Translations under genes and position numbers: made by a program
Assembly (NCBI RefSeq): GCF_000328765.2
Contig: NC_019954.2
Coordinates: 2,363,769 to 2,427,768, forward strand
DNA from: Tepidanaerobacter acetatoxydans Re1
Lineage (GTDB): Bacteria; Bacillota; Thermosediminibacteria; Thermosediminibacterales; Tepidanaerobacteraceae
Length of the DNA: 64,000 bases
Direction of reading: 5' to 3'
Part shown: positions 7,994 through 17,439 of the stretch, one piece after another
Layout: every line of letters starts with the position of its first letter
How positions within the stretch are numbered: position 1 is the stretch's first letter
Notes under the pieces: generated by a model
Told to the model about the DNA's origin: nothing
Databases searched by the model: none
Seen by the model: the letters and a program-made list of their open reading frames with translations, nothing else

Positions 7994-9877
7994 TTAAGCC
8001 ACTCCTTCCTCTTTTTTTTTGCCTGCATTACTACTAATAAAAAAAGAAATACAGCAAATAACCAGTCCTATAATGCTCCACATAAGATTTGGAATTAACA
8101 ATAAAATACCTCCTAAAAACATAGTAGATCTAGCAATTATACTCATATCTTTATTTGTGTAACCAGCTATCGCAATACCAGTAAAAACTACTCCAATAAC
8201 TGCAGTTATGGTTCCTACTATGATATTATATGGGTTACCCATCAACAGCAGAGCTGGATTGTAAGAAAAAGTATATGGAACTACAAAAGCTGGTATAGCA
8301 ATAAGACAAGATAACCATCCTGTTTTCAACCAGTTGGCCTCTGCAATTCCAGAGCTGAGAAATACAGCAGCACAAACAGGTGGAGTAATAGTTGCAAGAG
8401 TTGAAAAGTAAAAAACAAAAAGATGTGCAATTAATGGTGATAATTCAAGAGAAATCAAAGCAGGTGCCAGAATAGCTGCCGCTAGTACATAAGCCGCTGT
8501 AGTTGGAAGTCCCATACCTAAAATAATACAGACACACATTGAAAGAAATAGACATAAAAACATATTATTTTGACCAATACTAACAATTAGATCTGATAAT
8601 TTAACTCCAACGCCCGTCATAGAAATCAATGAAATAGTAATCTGCGAACCAGCCAAAAGAGAAGCCATATCCAAAATACTCGCAGCACCTTTCAGTGACA
8701 CATCAAAGCAAAGCGCCCCAGTATCTTTTGCTGCTCTTGAAATGCTTTTTGTTTTTAGAAAGTAGCAAGCAGCACAGGTGATTATAGCACCAATAGTTGC
8801 GTAAAAAGCTGCTACTGTGACTGTATAAGCCTTTATCAAAAAAAATACAAATATAGCAATAGGGACAAATATAATTGCATATTCTGTAAATAAAATTTTT
8901 TCTTTCATCGCTTCTCCTCGAATTTGTAGCTTTAGAGAAATAAAATGTATCGCTACAAAAGCTCCAAGATAATACAGCAATGCAGGAATAATTGCTGATA
9001 CTGCAATTTTTAAGTATGGCACACTAATTAACTGTGCCATAATAAAAGCTCCAGCTCCCATCATCGGAGGCATAATCTGACCACCTGTAGATCCTACCGC
9101 AGAAATCGCTGCTGCCCACTCGTTAGAATATCTAGATTTTTTCATTAGTGGAATTGTAAAAGTCCCTGTAGCTACTACGTTTGCCATGGCACTTCCAGAA
9201 ATCATTCCAAAAAGGCCGCTTGCGATAAGTGCAACCTTGCCAGGTCCGCCTACAGCTTTACCAGTACAAATCTGTCCTAACTTCACAAATGTCTCCGAAC
9301 CACCTGTTGCTGATAATACAGATCCAAAAATGCCAAACATAGCTAGCATCGTTGCCGAGAGGCCTACCATGGTTCCCCATATACCGTTAGTACTGTGATA
9401 GAAGTTCTGAAAAATATAGTTAAAAGAAAATTGTTGATGACCCCACATGCCTGGGAAATATTCCCCGAAATATGCATATACCAAAAGTATTACTGCCATT
9501 ATAGGAAATGTTAAACCTACAGTTCTTCTGCTGGCTTCTAACACCAAAATTACCAATACAACCGCAAAAAACTTGTCCAATGTGCTTATCCACTGAAGAG
9601 GATCCCATAATATCTTTTGATAGTTTAAAAACATATATAACGTTGATGCAGCCGCCAATATGGAAAGAACAATATCAATGATAGGAACTTTATCTAAATC
9701 CTTACCCTTATGCATTGGTTTTAGAATAAAACATAGTGTAAGTACAAAAAAGAGGTGGACGCTTCGCTGAACGATATCCGGAAAAGCACCAAAACCTGAT
9801 GTATAAAGCTGAAATATCACTAATGAGATTGATAAAGCAGTAACTACCGATTTCCAAAAGCCAGTTAACTTTCTCAT
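7994..9877 (-). CDS. TRAP transporter fused 4TM/12TM permease (TAXI type)
   Basis: At 627 residues with continuous hydrophobic segments, this is the fused DctQ-DctM permease typical of TAXI-type TRAP systems. The N-terminal part (about 1-150) holds the small-subunit-like helices. The rest has family features such as FGIFGSVLSATGGSETF, GGPGKVALIASG, GSTGGQIMPPMMGAGAF and LGMGLPTTAAYV. TRAP systems use ion gradients to import carboxylates captured by an external binding protein. That protein is encoded immediately upstream (10074-11102), so the two form one transporter. The substrate is inferred to be a tri- or dicarboxylate from the surrounding citrate lyase genes. Confidence 0.93.
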   Translation of the reverse strand: MRKLTGFWKSVVTALSISLVIFQLYTSGFGAFPDIVQRSVHLFFVLTLCFILKPMHKGKDLDKVPIIDIVLSILAAASTLYMFLNYQKILWDPLQWISTLDKFFAVVLVILVLEASRRTVGLTFPIMAVILLVYAYFGEYFPGMWGHQQFSFNYIFQNFYHSTNGIWGTMVGLSATMLAMFGIFGSVLSATGGSETFVKLGQICTGKAVGGPGKVALIASGLFGMISGSAMANVVATGTFTIPLMKKSRYSNEWAAAISAVGSTGGQIMPPMMGAGAFIMAQLISVPYLKIAVSAIIPALLYYLGAFVAIHFISLKLQIRGEAMKEKILFTEYAIIFVPIAIFVFFLIKAYTVTVAAFYATIGAIITCAACYFLKTKSISRAAKDTGALCFDVSLKGAASILDMASLLAGSQITISLISMTGVGVKLSDLIVSIGQNNMFLCLFLSMCVCIILGMGLPTTAAYVLAAAILAPALISLELSPLIAHLFVFYFSTLATITPPVCAAVFLSSGIAEANWLKTGWLSCLIAIPAFVVPYTFSYNPALLLMGNPYNIIVGTITAVIGVVFTGIAIAGYTNKDMSIIARSTMFLGGILLLIPNLMWSIIGLVICCISFFISSNAGKKKEEGVA

Positions 9878-9977
9878 ATCGTAACATCCTTTCTTGATTT
9901 AGAACTTAAAAACTTTCTCATTTTACTAAGTCGAATATCCATAAAAAAATTAAAAAAGAATTTAGGAAAAAGAAGGA

Positions 9978-10047
9978 TTCCCTTTTCGGGAAACAGTTTA
10001 TAGGTAATTGTAAACATAATCAACAAATTTAAAGAAGGAAATCCTTC
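9978..10047 (-). promoter_or_regulatory. Hairpins between binding-protein and permease genes
   Basis: The 196-base gap between the two TRAP genes holds GAAGGA-AA-TCCTTC (10034-10047) and TTCCC-TTTTC-GGGAA (9978-9992). Hairpins here often trim or slow transcription so that the binding protein is made in excess over the permease. That role is inferred; only the repeats are seen. Confidence 0.4.
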
Positions 10048-10073
10048 ACATCCATATTTAAGTGTCATTCGAC

Positions 10074-11102
10074 TTATTCTTTGTATTCTGGCGGGATTAA
10101 TGATGCAGGTACATCATAGCCTTGTTCTTTCAGATATTGCACAGTTCCTGCATGAAGTGGAACAGAAGATCTTAATGATAACTCAAGAATGTTATTTTGA
10201 GCTCCAATCGTATACGCACTCTGCCAAATTTCCTTACCCTCTTCCCACATTGCTTTAATCATCTTATAGCCATCCTCTTGAGTGAGTTTAGTAGTAGTTT
10301 GCGCGCCTTGGATAGTGGCAATTGTCTTCACATCATAATCAACACCTTGATAAGTTCCTGCTGGAATAGTTACTGGAATCAAATAAGGAAACTCTTTAAT
10401 TATCTTTTCAATATCCTCATCAGAAAAATTTATCAGATTAGCTGGCTGGGATGCAATTAACTGCATAACGTAACTATCGTTAATAGGGCCGAGTTTTACT
10501 GTTCCTATGATCTGTCTATTCGCATATGCATCAGCAGCATCCGCCTGGCCAGCCTCAAAATAGTCGGGTGATACACCTAAAAATTCTAAAATTGAAAAGG
10601 TAATAGACGCTGCCGAAGTCCCTGTCCCACCTGGATTAAATTTTTTTCCGTTCAGATCATAGACTGTATTTACACCCGAGGTTTTCGAAACTACAAATTG
10701 CTCAGGTGTAGTTTCGTAGTACCATAGTATCCTAAGGTCTTCATTCGGATCCCCATCAAAAACTCCTACACCATGATAATTCTCGTAGTCAGTACTAGAT
10801 ACGCAATTTCCTACAATAACTTCACCGCTACGGATACGCTTTGCAATATCCACTGCACCTTGTGACTCAGATACAGTAATTTGAAATTCAGGGTATGTTG
10901 TTGAGATTGCTTTTCCAACTGATACCCAATAAGGATAAAGTGCAGAGCTTGCAGGTGGCGCTGCAAATGTTAAATACTGTTTTTTAACAGTTTGAACTGT
11001 TTTTTCACCGCTATCATTGCCGGATGAATCTTTTTTTGAGCAGCCTGCCAACAAAGTAAATACCAGCACTATTAATAATAACAATGCAATTTTCTTTTTC
11101 AA
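10074..11102 (-). CDS. TAXI-family TRAP transporter substrate-binding lipoprotein
   Basis: The protein starts with a lipoprotein signal peptide (lipobox LLAGC, Cys21), followed by a Ser/Gly-rich tether and a TAXI-type binding domain (TFAAPPASSALYPYWVSVG near the start; FNPGGTGTSAASITF in the middle; 342 residues in total). It should be anchored to the outer face of the membrane and hand ligand to the fused permease encoded next. Known TAXI proteins bind acidic compounds such as glutamate or other carboxylates. Given the operon, a citrate- or aconitate-like ligand is inferred. Confidence 0.93.
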   Translation of the reverse strand: MKKKIALLLLIVLVFTLLAGCSKKDSSGNDSGEKTVQTVKKQYLTFAAPPASSALYPYWVSVGKAISTTYPEFQITVSESQGAVDIAKRIRSGEVIVGNCVSSTDYENYHGVGVFDGDPNEDLRILWYYETTPEQFVVSKTSGVNTVYDLNGKKFNPGGTGTSAASITFSILEFLGVSPDYFEAGQADAADAYANRQIIGTVKLGPINDSYVMQLIASQPANLINFSDEDIEKIIKEFPYLIPVTIPAGTYQGVDYDVKTIATIQGAQTTTKLTQEDGYKMIKAMWEEGKEIWQSAYTIGAQNNILELSLRSSVPLHAGTVQYLKEQGYDVPASLIPPEYKE

Positions 11103-11127
11103 CTTAACATCTCCTCATAATTAATAA

Positions 11128-12399
11128 TTATTTTATTAACACATGCGGTATAATATTTACCGCACGCGGTAATACGATGATTTTCTCAGGAGCTTTTTCA
11201 CAACAAGTTTTATCAATTGCTGTCTGCAAATTAGGAGCCCATTCCAACATCATTTCGTTCAGGTCTTTTTCCTTAATGTTTTCTGTAACGATAATGACTC
11301 TCCCTTTTGTCATGGCTCTTGCATACATAAAAGCTTTGTTGCTTCCGACACTATAGCCTTCTCTTTTGAATCTTTCAATTACCTCCTGTGGGGTTTTTGC
11401 TTCTACCAACCACTTGCGAAACACGCCTTCTCCAATACCTTCCTCTGCATTAGCAACAAGTATATAGGTGCAATTCGGCTTTCCAAGTGGTTCTGCAACA
11501 GATAATGCCTTTTGTGCTTGATACAGATTACAATCTCTTGGATAACCTCCAGGGCTGGCAATTACGATATCTGCCAGACCACTTATTTCGACTCTGCTAA
11601 CTTTTTTACATATTTCCACACCCTTTGCATGGGCTTGTTCAATTTCACCGGCAACAAATGCTATATTTTGCTTATGGGGGTCTTGAACGGCGTTTACCAT
11701 AAACTTTACATTTAGTTTCTTCGCAGCCTCTAAAGCAACCTCGTGAAAAGGGTTTCCATAAATGAACCCCATAGAAGGTTCAAAAGGTCTTATGGGCAAA
11801 GAATGATGTATTTTTAAGGTATCTATTCCGGCCACACCCGGAACTATGCTTTTTCTCCCTCCACTGTATCCAGCAGTATGATGTGGTGATATTAATCCAG
11901 TAGTAATGCAGAATGTGCACTGAGCAACCAGTTTATTTACATAAATTGGAACATCTGAAGTCGTATTACCTATATAAACGATATTCTCTTTGTCCATGCA
12001 GTCGTGAACAACTACTTCAAATCTTGACTTATACTCCGAACCGATAATTTGTGAAATTTCTTCTTCAGTAGTTTTTCTATGGCTGCCAGTCGCTACAATG
12101 AATTTAATATGATCATCCATGACCCCCGCCGACTTTAGTCTGTTTATCACCTCCTTTACAATTGTTCTAGTTGGTCCAGGCCTTGTATGGTCATTAACTA
12201 CAATAACTACTTGATCATTCTTTGTGACAAGGTTCTCAACCCTATCAGAACCAATGGGATTGTCCATAGCTTCTTTTATCAGTCGCTCTTCACTTATATT
12301 CACTTTGGGCACATCTACATCAATTACCTGCAACTCGATATCATCACTGATAAAAGCCTCTTGAGCAGTTTCGCCATAAGGAACGCTAATCTTAGCCAC
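11128..12399 (-). CDS. LarA-family nickel-pincer racemase/epimerase homologue
   Basis: This 423-residue protein belongs to the LarA (lactate racemase, DUF2088) family. It has NDHTRP near residue 69, ATGSHRKTT, and HHTAGYSGGRKSIVPG, where LarA carries the lysine that holds the nickel-pincer cofactor plus a nearby His pair. GTG 12399 follows AAAGGAGA, 12 bases after the citF stop, so it is part of the citDEF operon. LarA relatives racemise or epimerise 2-hydroxyacids by hydride transfer. Here the likely substrate is a hydroxy-carboxylate of the citrate/malate kind, which is inference. No larB, larC or larE cofactor genes lie in the window. Confidence 0.85.
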   Translation of the reverse strand: MAKISVPYGETAQEAFISDDIELQVIDVDVPKVNISEERLIKEAMDNPIGSDRVENLVTKNDQVVIVVNDHTRPGPTRTIVKEVINRLKSAGVMDDHIKFIVATGSHRKTTEEEISQIIGSEYKSRFEVVVHDCMDKENIVYIGNTTSDVPIYVNKLVAQCTFCITTGLISPHHTAGYSGGRKSIVPGVAGIDTLKIHHSLPIRPFEPSMGFIYGNPFHEVALEAAKKLNVKFMVNAVQDPHKQNIAFVAGEIEQAHAKGVEICKKVSRVEISGLADIVIASPGGYPRDCNLYQAQKALSVAEPLGKPNCTYILVANAEEGIGEGVFRKWLVEAKTPQEVIERFKREGYSVGSNKAFMYARAMTKGRVIIVTENIKEKDLNEMMLEWAPNLQTAIDKTCCEKAPEKIIVLPRAVNIIPHVLIK

Positions 12400-12411
12400 G
12401 GTAATCTCCTT

Positions 12412-13950
12412 TCAAACTTTCTTAATTACATCAATTACGCTGTTGTCTCGATAATAAACCAGCCCTACAATCTTTTCACCATATTCAACAGGCTTTGGTT
12501 TGCCTACAATTTGCTCCGAAATCTCTTTCAGTTCTTCAATAGTATGTAGTTTTATTCCTACTGACGTCAGCTTTTGAATCAGATCCTTACGTAATGGGTT
12601 TACTGCAGCACCATATTCTGTAACAAATACATCAACTGTACTGCCCGGAGTTACAATAGTATTAACTTTATCAAGAACTGTAGGAATTCTTCCTCGAATA
12701 AGGGGTGCTACTACTATGGTCATTTTTGCCCCTGACGCTGTATCCGGATGGCCGCCTATTGCACCTCTTATAACTCCGTCTGAGCCTGTTAAAACATTTA
12801 CGTTAAAATTCGTATCAATCTCTAGTGCGCTAAGGACTACCATATCCAATTGATCTACTGCCGAGCCTTCTATGCCTGAGCCTGCATAATGATGACCACT
12901 TACAACACAGTGAAAAGGATTCTCTCTAGCGCTCCTTACAGCTTCAAGATCAAAGTCCTGAACATCTAATAACTTTTTAATAAGACCTTCTTCGTGAAGT
13001 TTGGCTATAGCACCGGTAATCCCTCCTAGTGCAAAACTTGCTTTAATACCTTTTTTAAGCATTTTATCGTGTAAAAAGCGTGTCACTGCAAGAGAAGCGC
13101 CACCGGTTCCTGTTTGGAAAGAGAAGCCGTTTTTAAAGTAACCTGAATGCTCCATTATATCTGATGCCATCTTAGCTATTTTTAGTTCTCTAGGATTTGT
13201 TGTATATCTGGTTGCACCACTTACTATCCCTTTTGGGTCGCCTATTTCATCTACTTTAACAATATAGTCTACATTAATTTCCGGTATGGCACAGGGAGTA
13301 TTAGGATATGGTACGATATTATTTGTAAGAATTATTGTCTTATCGGCATACTCAGCATCGGGCATGGCATATCCAAGGGAGCCACAGTCATAGGAATTGT
13401 CACCATCTCTGTTGAATCCGTTGACATTACCTGCACAGTCACAGGAAGGCGCCCCCAGAAATGCTACATCAATTTTTAACTCCCCGGAAGCAATGGCATA
13501 AGCCCTGCCACCATGCGAACGAAATATAACAGGGATATCCATTAGGCCTGCTGATACGGCATTTGCGAGTTCTCCACGAAGTCCACTGGTTTCTATACGT
13601 TTTACAACACCGCTTTTAATATGTTCAATCATTGGTGCGTGACAGTGGGTTAACGAACTGGCTGCTACTACCATATCTTTAAAGCCCATTTTCGCTAAAG
13701 TTTCAAGTACCATATTGACTATGTAATCGCCATTGCGGAAATGATGATGGAAAGATATTGTCATGCCATCTCTAAGGCCAGAAAGTTCAATTGCCTTTTC
13801 TAAGGATTCTACAATTTTATTATTACGTCCATTTGGAGATTTTAGTTTTGCTTCAAAAGGAGTCCCACTATGACGCTTGCCGTCGAATGCTTTTAATTCG
13901 CCTATTCCTTCGATGTATTGCGGAAACTCAATCCCTAATATGTTTCGCAT
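12412..13950 (-). CDS. citF: Citrate lyase alpha subunit (citrate CoA-transferase)
   Basis: CitF moves the acyl-carrier-bound acetyl group onto citrate, making citryl-ACP for cleavage by CitE. The 512-residue sequence has the standard length and family features such as FHHHFRNGDYI, SGLRGELANAVSAGLM, FRSHGGRA and FQTGTGGASLAVT. Its ATG overlaps the citE stop as TGATG, so citE and citF are translationally coupled. The gene order citD-citE-citF is the usual one. Confidence 0.97.
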   Translation of the reverse strand: MRNILGIEFPQYIEGIGELKAFDGKRHSGTPFEAKLKSPNGRNNKIVESLEKAIELSGLRDGMTISFHHHFRNGDYIVNMVLETLAKMGFKDMVVAASSLTHCHAPMIEHIKSGVVKRIETSGLRGELANAVSAGLMDIPVIFRSHGGRAYAIASGELKIDVAFLGAPSCDCAGNVNGFNRDGDNSYDCGSLGYAMPDAEYADKTIILTNNIVPYPNTPCAIPEINVDYIVKVDEIGDPKGIVSGATRYTTNPRELKIAKMASDIMEHSGYFKNGFSFQTGTGGASLAVTRFLHDKMLKKGIKASFALGGITGAIAKLHEEGLIKKLLDVQDFDLEAVRSARENPFHCVVSGHHYAGSGIEGSAVDQLDMVVLSALEIDTNFNVNVLTGSDGVIRGAIGGHPDTASGAKMTIVVAPLIRGRIPTVLDKVNTIVTPGSTVDVFVTEYGAAVNPLRKDLIQKLTSVGIKLHTIEELKEISEQIVGKPKPVEYGEKIVGLVYYRDNSVIDVIKKV

Positions 13951-14861
13951 CAGTTCTCCCCCCTTTTTTGTCTATTGTAAATACCGGCAGCTTCTGCCAG
14001 CTCAAGAGTGCGTTGTGCTCTGATTACTACTGGCTTATCAATCATCTTACCATCAAGGCTGATTACACCAAGACCTTTGGATTCTGCTTCTTTTAATGCC
14101 TCAATAACTCTTTCGGCATGGTCTATTTCCTTTTGTGTCGGTGTAAATATTTCAATAACAGGCCCAATTTGTCTGGGATTAAGCACCGATTTTCCATCAA
14201 ATCCTAAATCCTTAATTAGCTGTACCTCCTTGCGGAAACCATCCTCATCATTTACATCGGAAAACACCGTATCCAGTGCTGCAATACCCGCTGCTCTAGA
14301 AGCTATCACAATTTGTGTTCTTGCGGCAAAAAGCTCTATCCCAGAAGGGGTTCTTGAAGTTTTGAGGTCAGTAACATAATCTTCTGCACCAAGTGCAATT
14401 CCTATGAGGCGATTACTTGCTGTAGCAATTGAATATGCGTTAATGACCCCCAATGCACTCTCAATAGCAGCCATCATGCCTGTACTACCGACTTCCATAC
14501 CATATTTTATCTCACATTCAGTAATATACTTATCTACTTCTATAACATCCTCTGCAGTTTCTGATTTCGGCAGTCTGATTACATCGACACCGGCTTTAAC
14601 CATGGCATCAATATCAGCCTTACCAAATTCAGTATTCAAAGGATTTATACGAACCACTTTCTCTACATCACCATAATTTAGAGTTGTTAGAGCATTATAA
14701 ACAAGAAATCTGGCTGCATCTTTTTCTGATAATTTTACTGAATCTTCCAGGTCAAACATCAAAGAATCTGCACCATATAAGTGCGCATCTTTCATCATGC
14801 CAGGATTGTTACCGGGAACAAACATCATAGTTCTTCTAAGTCTTTCTTTTTGATATGCCAT
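13950..14861 (-). CDS. citE: Citrate lyase beta subunit (citryl-ACP lyase)
   Basis: CitE cleaves citryl-ACP to oxaloacetate and acetyl-ACP. The protein shows the HpcH/CitE fold signatures RRTMMFVPGNNPGM, DSLMFDLEDSV, IRLPKSETAEDV, LGAEDYVTDL and GFDGKSVLNPRQI. I start it at ATG 14861 (MAYQKERLRR), one base past the citD stop and at the family's usual N-terminus. An in-frame start at 14900 would lie inside citD. Length is then about 303 residues, as expected. Confidence 0.96.
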   Translation of the reverse strand: MAYQKERLRRTMMFVPGNNPGMMKDAHLYGADSLMFDLEDSVKLSEKDAARFLVYNALTTLNYGDVEKVVRINPLNTEFGKADIDAMVKAGVDVIRLPKSETAEDVIEVDKYITECEIKYGMEVGSTGMMAAIESALGVINAYSIATASNRLIGIALGAEDYVTDLKTSRTPSGIELFAARTQIVIASRAAGIAALDTVFSDVNDEDGFRKEVQLIKDLGFDGKSVLNPRQIGPVIEIFTPTQKEIDHAERVIEALKEAESKGLGVISLDGKMIDKPVVIRAQRTLELAEAAGIYNRQKRGEN

Positions 14862-14862
14862 G

Positions 14863-15156
14863 TTATTCACCATCACCCCACTTGTAGTCTGTAGATTCAA
14901 TTGCTCTATAGTATGCCGCCATGACCCTGGCTTTTATTGTGCAATCCAGTGCACCTCTGTCCTTTGCAACTACCTTTGCATTTCTTACGCCTAAATCCAT
15001 AAGGGTATGTTTTATGACTTCACTTATATGTTCACCATACTGTTTTTCAACAGTGCTGTTAAGATCAATCTCGATTCCATTATCACCCTCTTCTAAAATT
15101 ATCATAATGTCACCGGACTCCAATGTTCCAGCAGAAGCAGTGTTTTTTATTTGCAT
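14863..15156 (-). CDS. citD: Citrate lyase acyl carrier protein (gamma subunit)
   Basis: CitD is the 97-residue carrier that bears the phosphoribosyl-dephospho-CoA group. The motif TASAGTLESGDI holds the serine to which the group is attached in this family. The C-terminal RGALDCTIKARVMAAYYRA is typical. It heads citDEF and is separated from the aconitase gene upstream by a 285-base gap with a large palindrome. Confidence 0.96.
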   Translation of the reverse strand: MQIKNTASAGTLESGDIMIILEEGDNGIEIDLNSTVEKQYGEHISEVIKHTLMDLGVRNAKVVAKDRGALDCTIKARVMAAYYRAIESTDYKWGDGE

Positions 15157-15347
15157 TCAAACATGCACAACCTTTCAGTAATTTTGTTTGCATTTTGAAG
15201 TATGAAAAATGCTGATTAAGAAAAATTTTTCTAACTTTAATAAATAAAATTAATCATTAATATTTATAGGCTGTTTTACTTAGATTGTTACTTATTCTCT
15301 TAAATGCAAAGTTTAACGTTTTGTATGTAGTCGGTTAATTAGAACCT

Positions 15348-15387
15348 TTGTATTGGTTGGAAATTTTAAAATTTCCAACCAATACAA
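15348..15387. repeat. Perfect 40-bp palindrome between aconitase and citD
   Basis: Twenty bases from 15348 (TTGTATTGGTTGGAAATTTT) are followed at once by their exact reverse complement to 15387, with no spacer. Transcribed, it would form a very stable hairpin about 55 bases after the aconitase stop and 190 bases before citD. No T tract follows on either strand, so it is not a standard intrinsic terminator. A processing or stabilising hairpin, an operator, or a mobile palindromic element are all possible. The rest of 15157-15441 is AT-rich with no gene seen. Confidence 0.7.
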
Positions 15388-15441
15388 TTAGGGGGAAAAA
15401 CGTGGATGAGGAATGAAGTTATATTAGTTGTATTTTAAATC

Positions 15442-17391
15442 TTAATAATGTTTATTTATCTTGCTTTTATTCTGAATGAATCTTAGTCTACCACCTGCTA
15501 TAATCAGCTCAACTTCTCTGTCAGTTAGATCTACAATTGTTTCAAAAAACGTGTTTTTTGTTTTATTTAGGATTTTAACTTTTTTGGTCCTAATCTGACT
15601 GATTGCATCTTCAATATAGAGACAATCACCTTGTTCAATACTGTCGTAAGCAGCACTGTCAGCAAATAATAGAGGTATTACGCCATGGTTAACCAGATTA
15701 TTTTTATGTATTCTTGCCATCGATTTAGCTATAACTGCCTTTACGCCCAAGTACATTGGTGCAATTGCAGCATGTTCTCTACTCGAACCTTGTCCGTAAT
15801 TTTCCCCGCCTATGATAATGCTCTTTTTATACTCCTTTGCCCTTGAATAAAAGCCCGGATCAATACGGCCAAAGGTTATCTCGCTTATCGCAGGAATATT
15901 GGAACGTAAAGCTGAAAATTGAGCACTGGCAGGAATAATGTCATCAGTGGTAATGTTATCGCCAAACTTTGCAACAACCCTAGCTTCAATTATTTCCTCC
16001 ATCGGATCATTGACTGGCATTGGCTTAATGTTCGGCCCCCTTATTATTTCAATGTTTTCGTTAGTTTCTATTGGATTAATAACCATATTATCGTTAATAA
16101 TATATTCTCGTGGTTCTTCAATATTTTCCAAGAGCTTAGAGTCAATAACATCTCTCGGATCTGTAATATAACCTGTTAATGCCGTAGCAGCAGCCACTTC
16201 CGGGCTAGCAAGATAGAGGTAAGCATCTAGAGTGCCACCTCGACCTCTAAAATTTCTATTGGAGGTTCTCAAAGAAATTCCCCCAGTATTCGGTGCTTGC
16301 CCAATACCAACACATGGGCCACAACCGCATTCCAACACCCTGGCACCGGAAGCAACGAGCTTAGAGATAATGCCGTCTCTCAAAAGCATGCTAAATATTT
16401 GGCGACTTCCCGGAGCAATGCTTAAACTGACATCATCATGTACAACCTTGTTTTCCATTATCTTTGCGGCTTTTACAAAATCAGTATAAGAGGCATTTGT
16501 GCAACTTCCAATAAATACCTGATTCACTTTAACATCTTTAAGCTCAGATACTTTTACCACATTATCAGGCATGTGAGGCTTTGCAACCATAGGTTCTAAT
16601 GTATTCAAATCAATTTCTATAACACCATCATAGTAAGCGTCTTTATCAGGATATAATTCAACCCAATCTGCTTCTCTTTTCTGATGAGTAAAGAATTTAT
16701 GAACTGTTTCATCGCTGGGAAATATTGACGTGGTTGCACCCATTTCCGCACCCATGTTAGCAATAGTTGCCCGGTCATAAACGCTTAGACAATCAAGGCC
16801 TTGACCAGTATATTCAAAAACCTTGCCTAGACCGCCTTTTACGCCGATCCTTCTAAGCATCTCTAAAATAATGTCTTTCGCAGATACTCCGCCTCTTAGT
16901 TTACCTTTTAAGTTTACATTTATAATATACGGCATCTTTATATATAGCGGTTCCCCTGCCATAGCCATTGCTACATCCATTCCGCCCGCACCAATAGAAA
17001 GCATGCCAATAGCTCCTCCTGTAGGAGTATGACTATCTGATCCCAGCAGTGTTTTGCCAGGTATTCCGAAACGTTCAAGATGAACAATATGGCAAATACC
17101 GTTGCCGGCTCTTGAAAGATAAAGACCATACTTTTTTGCAATCGACTGCAAATACAAATGATCATCCATATTTTTGTTATCAGTATAAAGGAGGTTATGG
17201 TCAATATAGCTTACAGATTTCTCTGTTTTTACCCTGGGAATGCCTAAGGTTTCAAAAGCCAAATATGCCTGTGTACCTGTAACATCATGCGTTAGAGTAT
17301 GGTCAATTCTAATGGCAACTTCTTCACCCGCAACCATATTACCAGAAATATAATGATCCTCTATTATTTTTCTTGTCATGCTTTTATTCAT
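15442..17391 (-). CDS. Aconitate hydratase (aconitase, ~650-residue type)
   Basis: Aconitase interconverts citrate, cis-aconitate and isocitrate using a 4Fe-4S cluster. The 649-residue protein has the cluster cysteines in FIGSCTNASY and CGCGPCVGIGQAPN, the LLGSDSHTPTGGAIG motif, and the swivel domain near the C-terminus (GENYGQGSSREHAAI). Its length fits the short anaerobe-type aconitases that unite the large and small LeuC/LeuD-like domains. ATG 17391 follows an AGGTGAG site. It lies between the YbhJ-like hydratase and citD, linking aconitate to citrate lyase. Confidence 0.93.
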   Translation of the reverse strand: MNKSMTRKIIEDHYISGNMVAGEEVAIRIDHTLTHDVTGTQAYLAFETLGIPRVKTEKSVSYIDHNLLYTDNKNMDDHLYLQSIAKKYGLYLSRAGNGICHIVHLERFGIPGKTLLGSDSHTPTGGAIGMLSIGAGGMDVAMAMAGEPLYIKMPYIINVNLKGKLRGGVSAKDIILEMLRRIGVKGGLGKVFEYTGQGLDCLSVYDRATIANMGAEMGATTSIFPSDETVHKFFTHQKREADWVELYPDKDAYYDGVIEIDLNTLEPMVAKPHMPDNVVKVSELKDVKVNQVFIGSCTNASYTDFVKAAKIMENKVVHDDVSLSIAPGSRQIFSMLLRDGIISKLVASGARVLECGCGPCVGIGQAPNTGGISLRTSNRNFRGRGGTLDAYLYLASPEVAAATALTGYITDPRDVIDSKLLENIEEPREYIINDNMVINPIETNENIEIIRGPNIKPMPVNDPMEEIIEARVVAKFGDNITTDDIIPASAQFSALRSNIPAISEITFGRIDPGFYSRAKEYKKSIIIGGENYGQGSSREHAAIAPMYLGVKAVIAKSMARIHKNNLVNHGVIPLLFADSAAYDSIEQGDCLYIEDAISQIRTKKVKILNKTKNTFFETIVDLTDREVELIIAGGRLRFIQNKSKINKHY

Positions 17392-17439
17392 ATCTTCGTA
17401 CTCACCTCACTTATCTTAATAACTACTTATCATCATTAT

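Noticed and set aside
9874-10068. 64-residue minus-strand frame between the TRAP genes
   Set aside because: No ribosome site or protein-like pattern; the region is better explained as a spacer with hairpins.
15348-15387. Intrinsic terminator
   Set aside because: The stem is perfect but no T run follows on either strand, so it is reported only as a palindrome.
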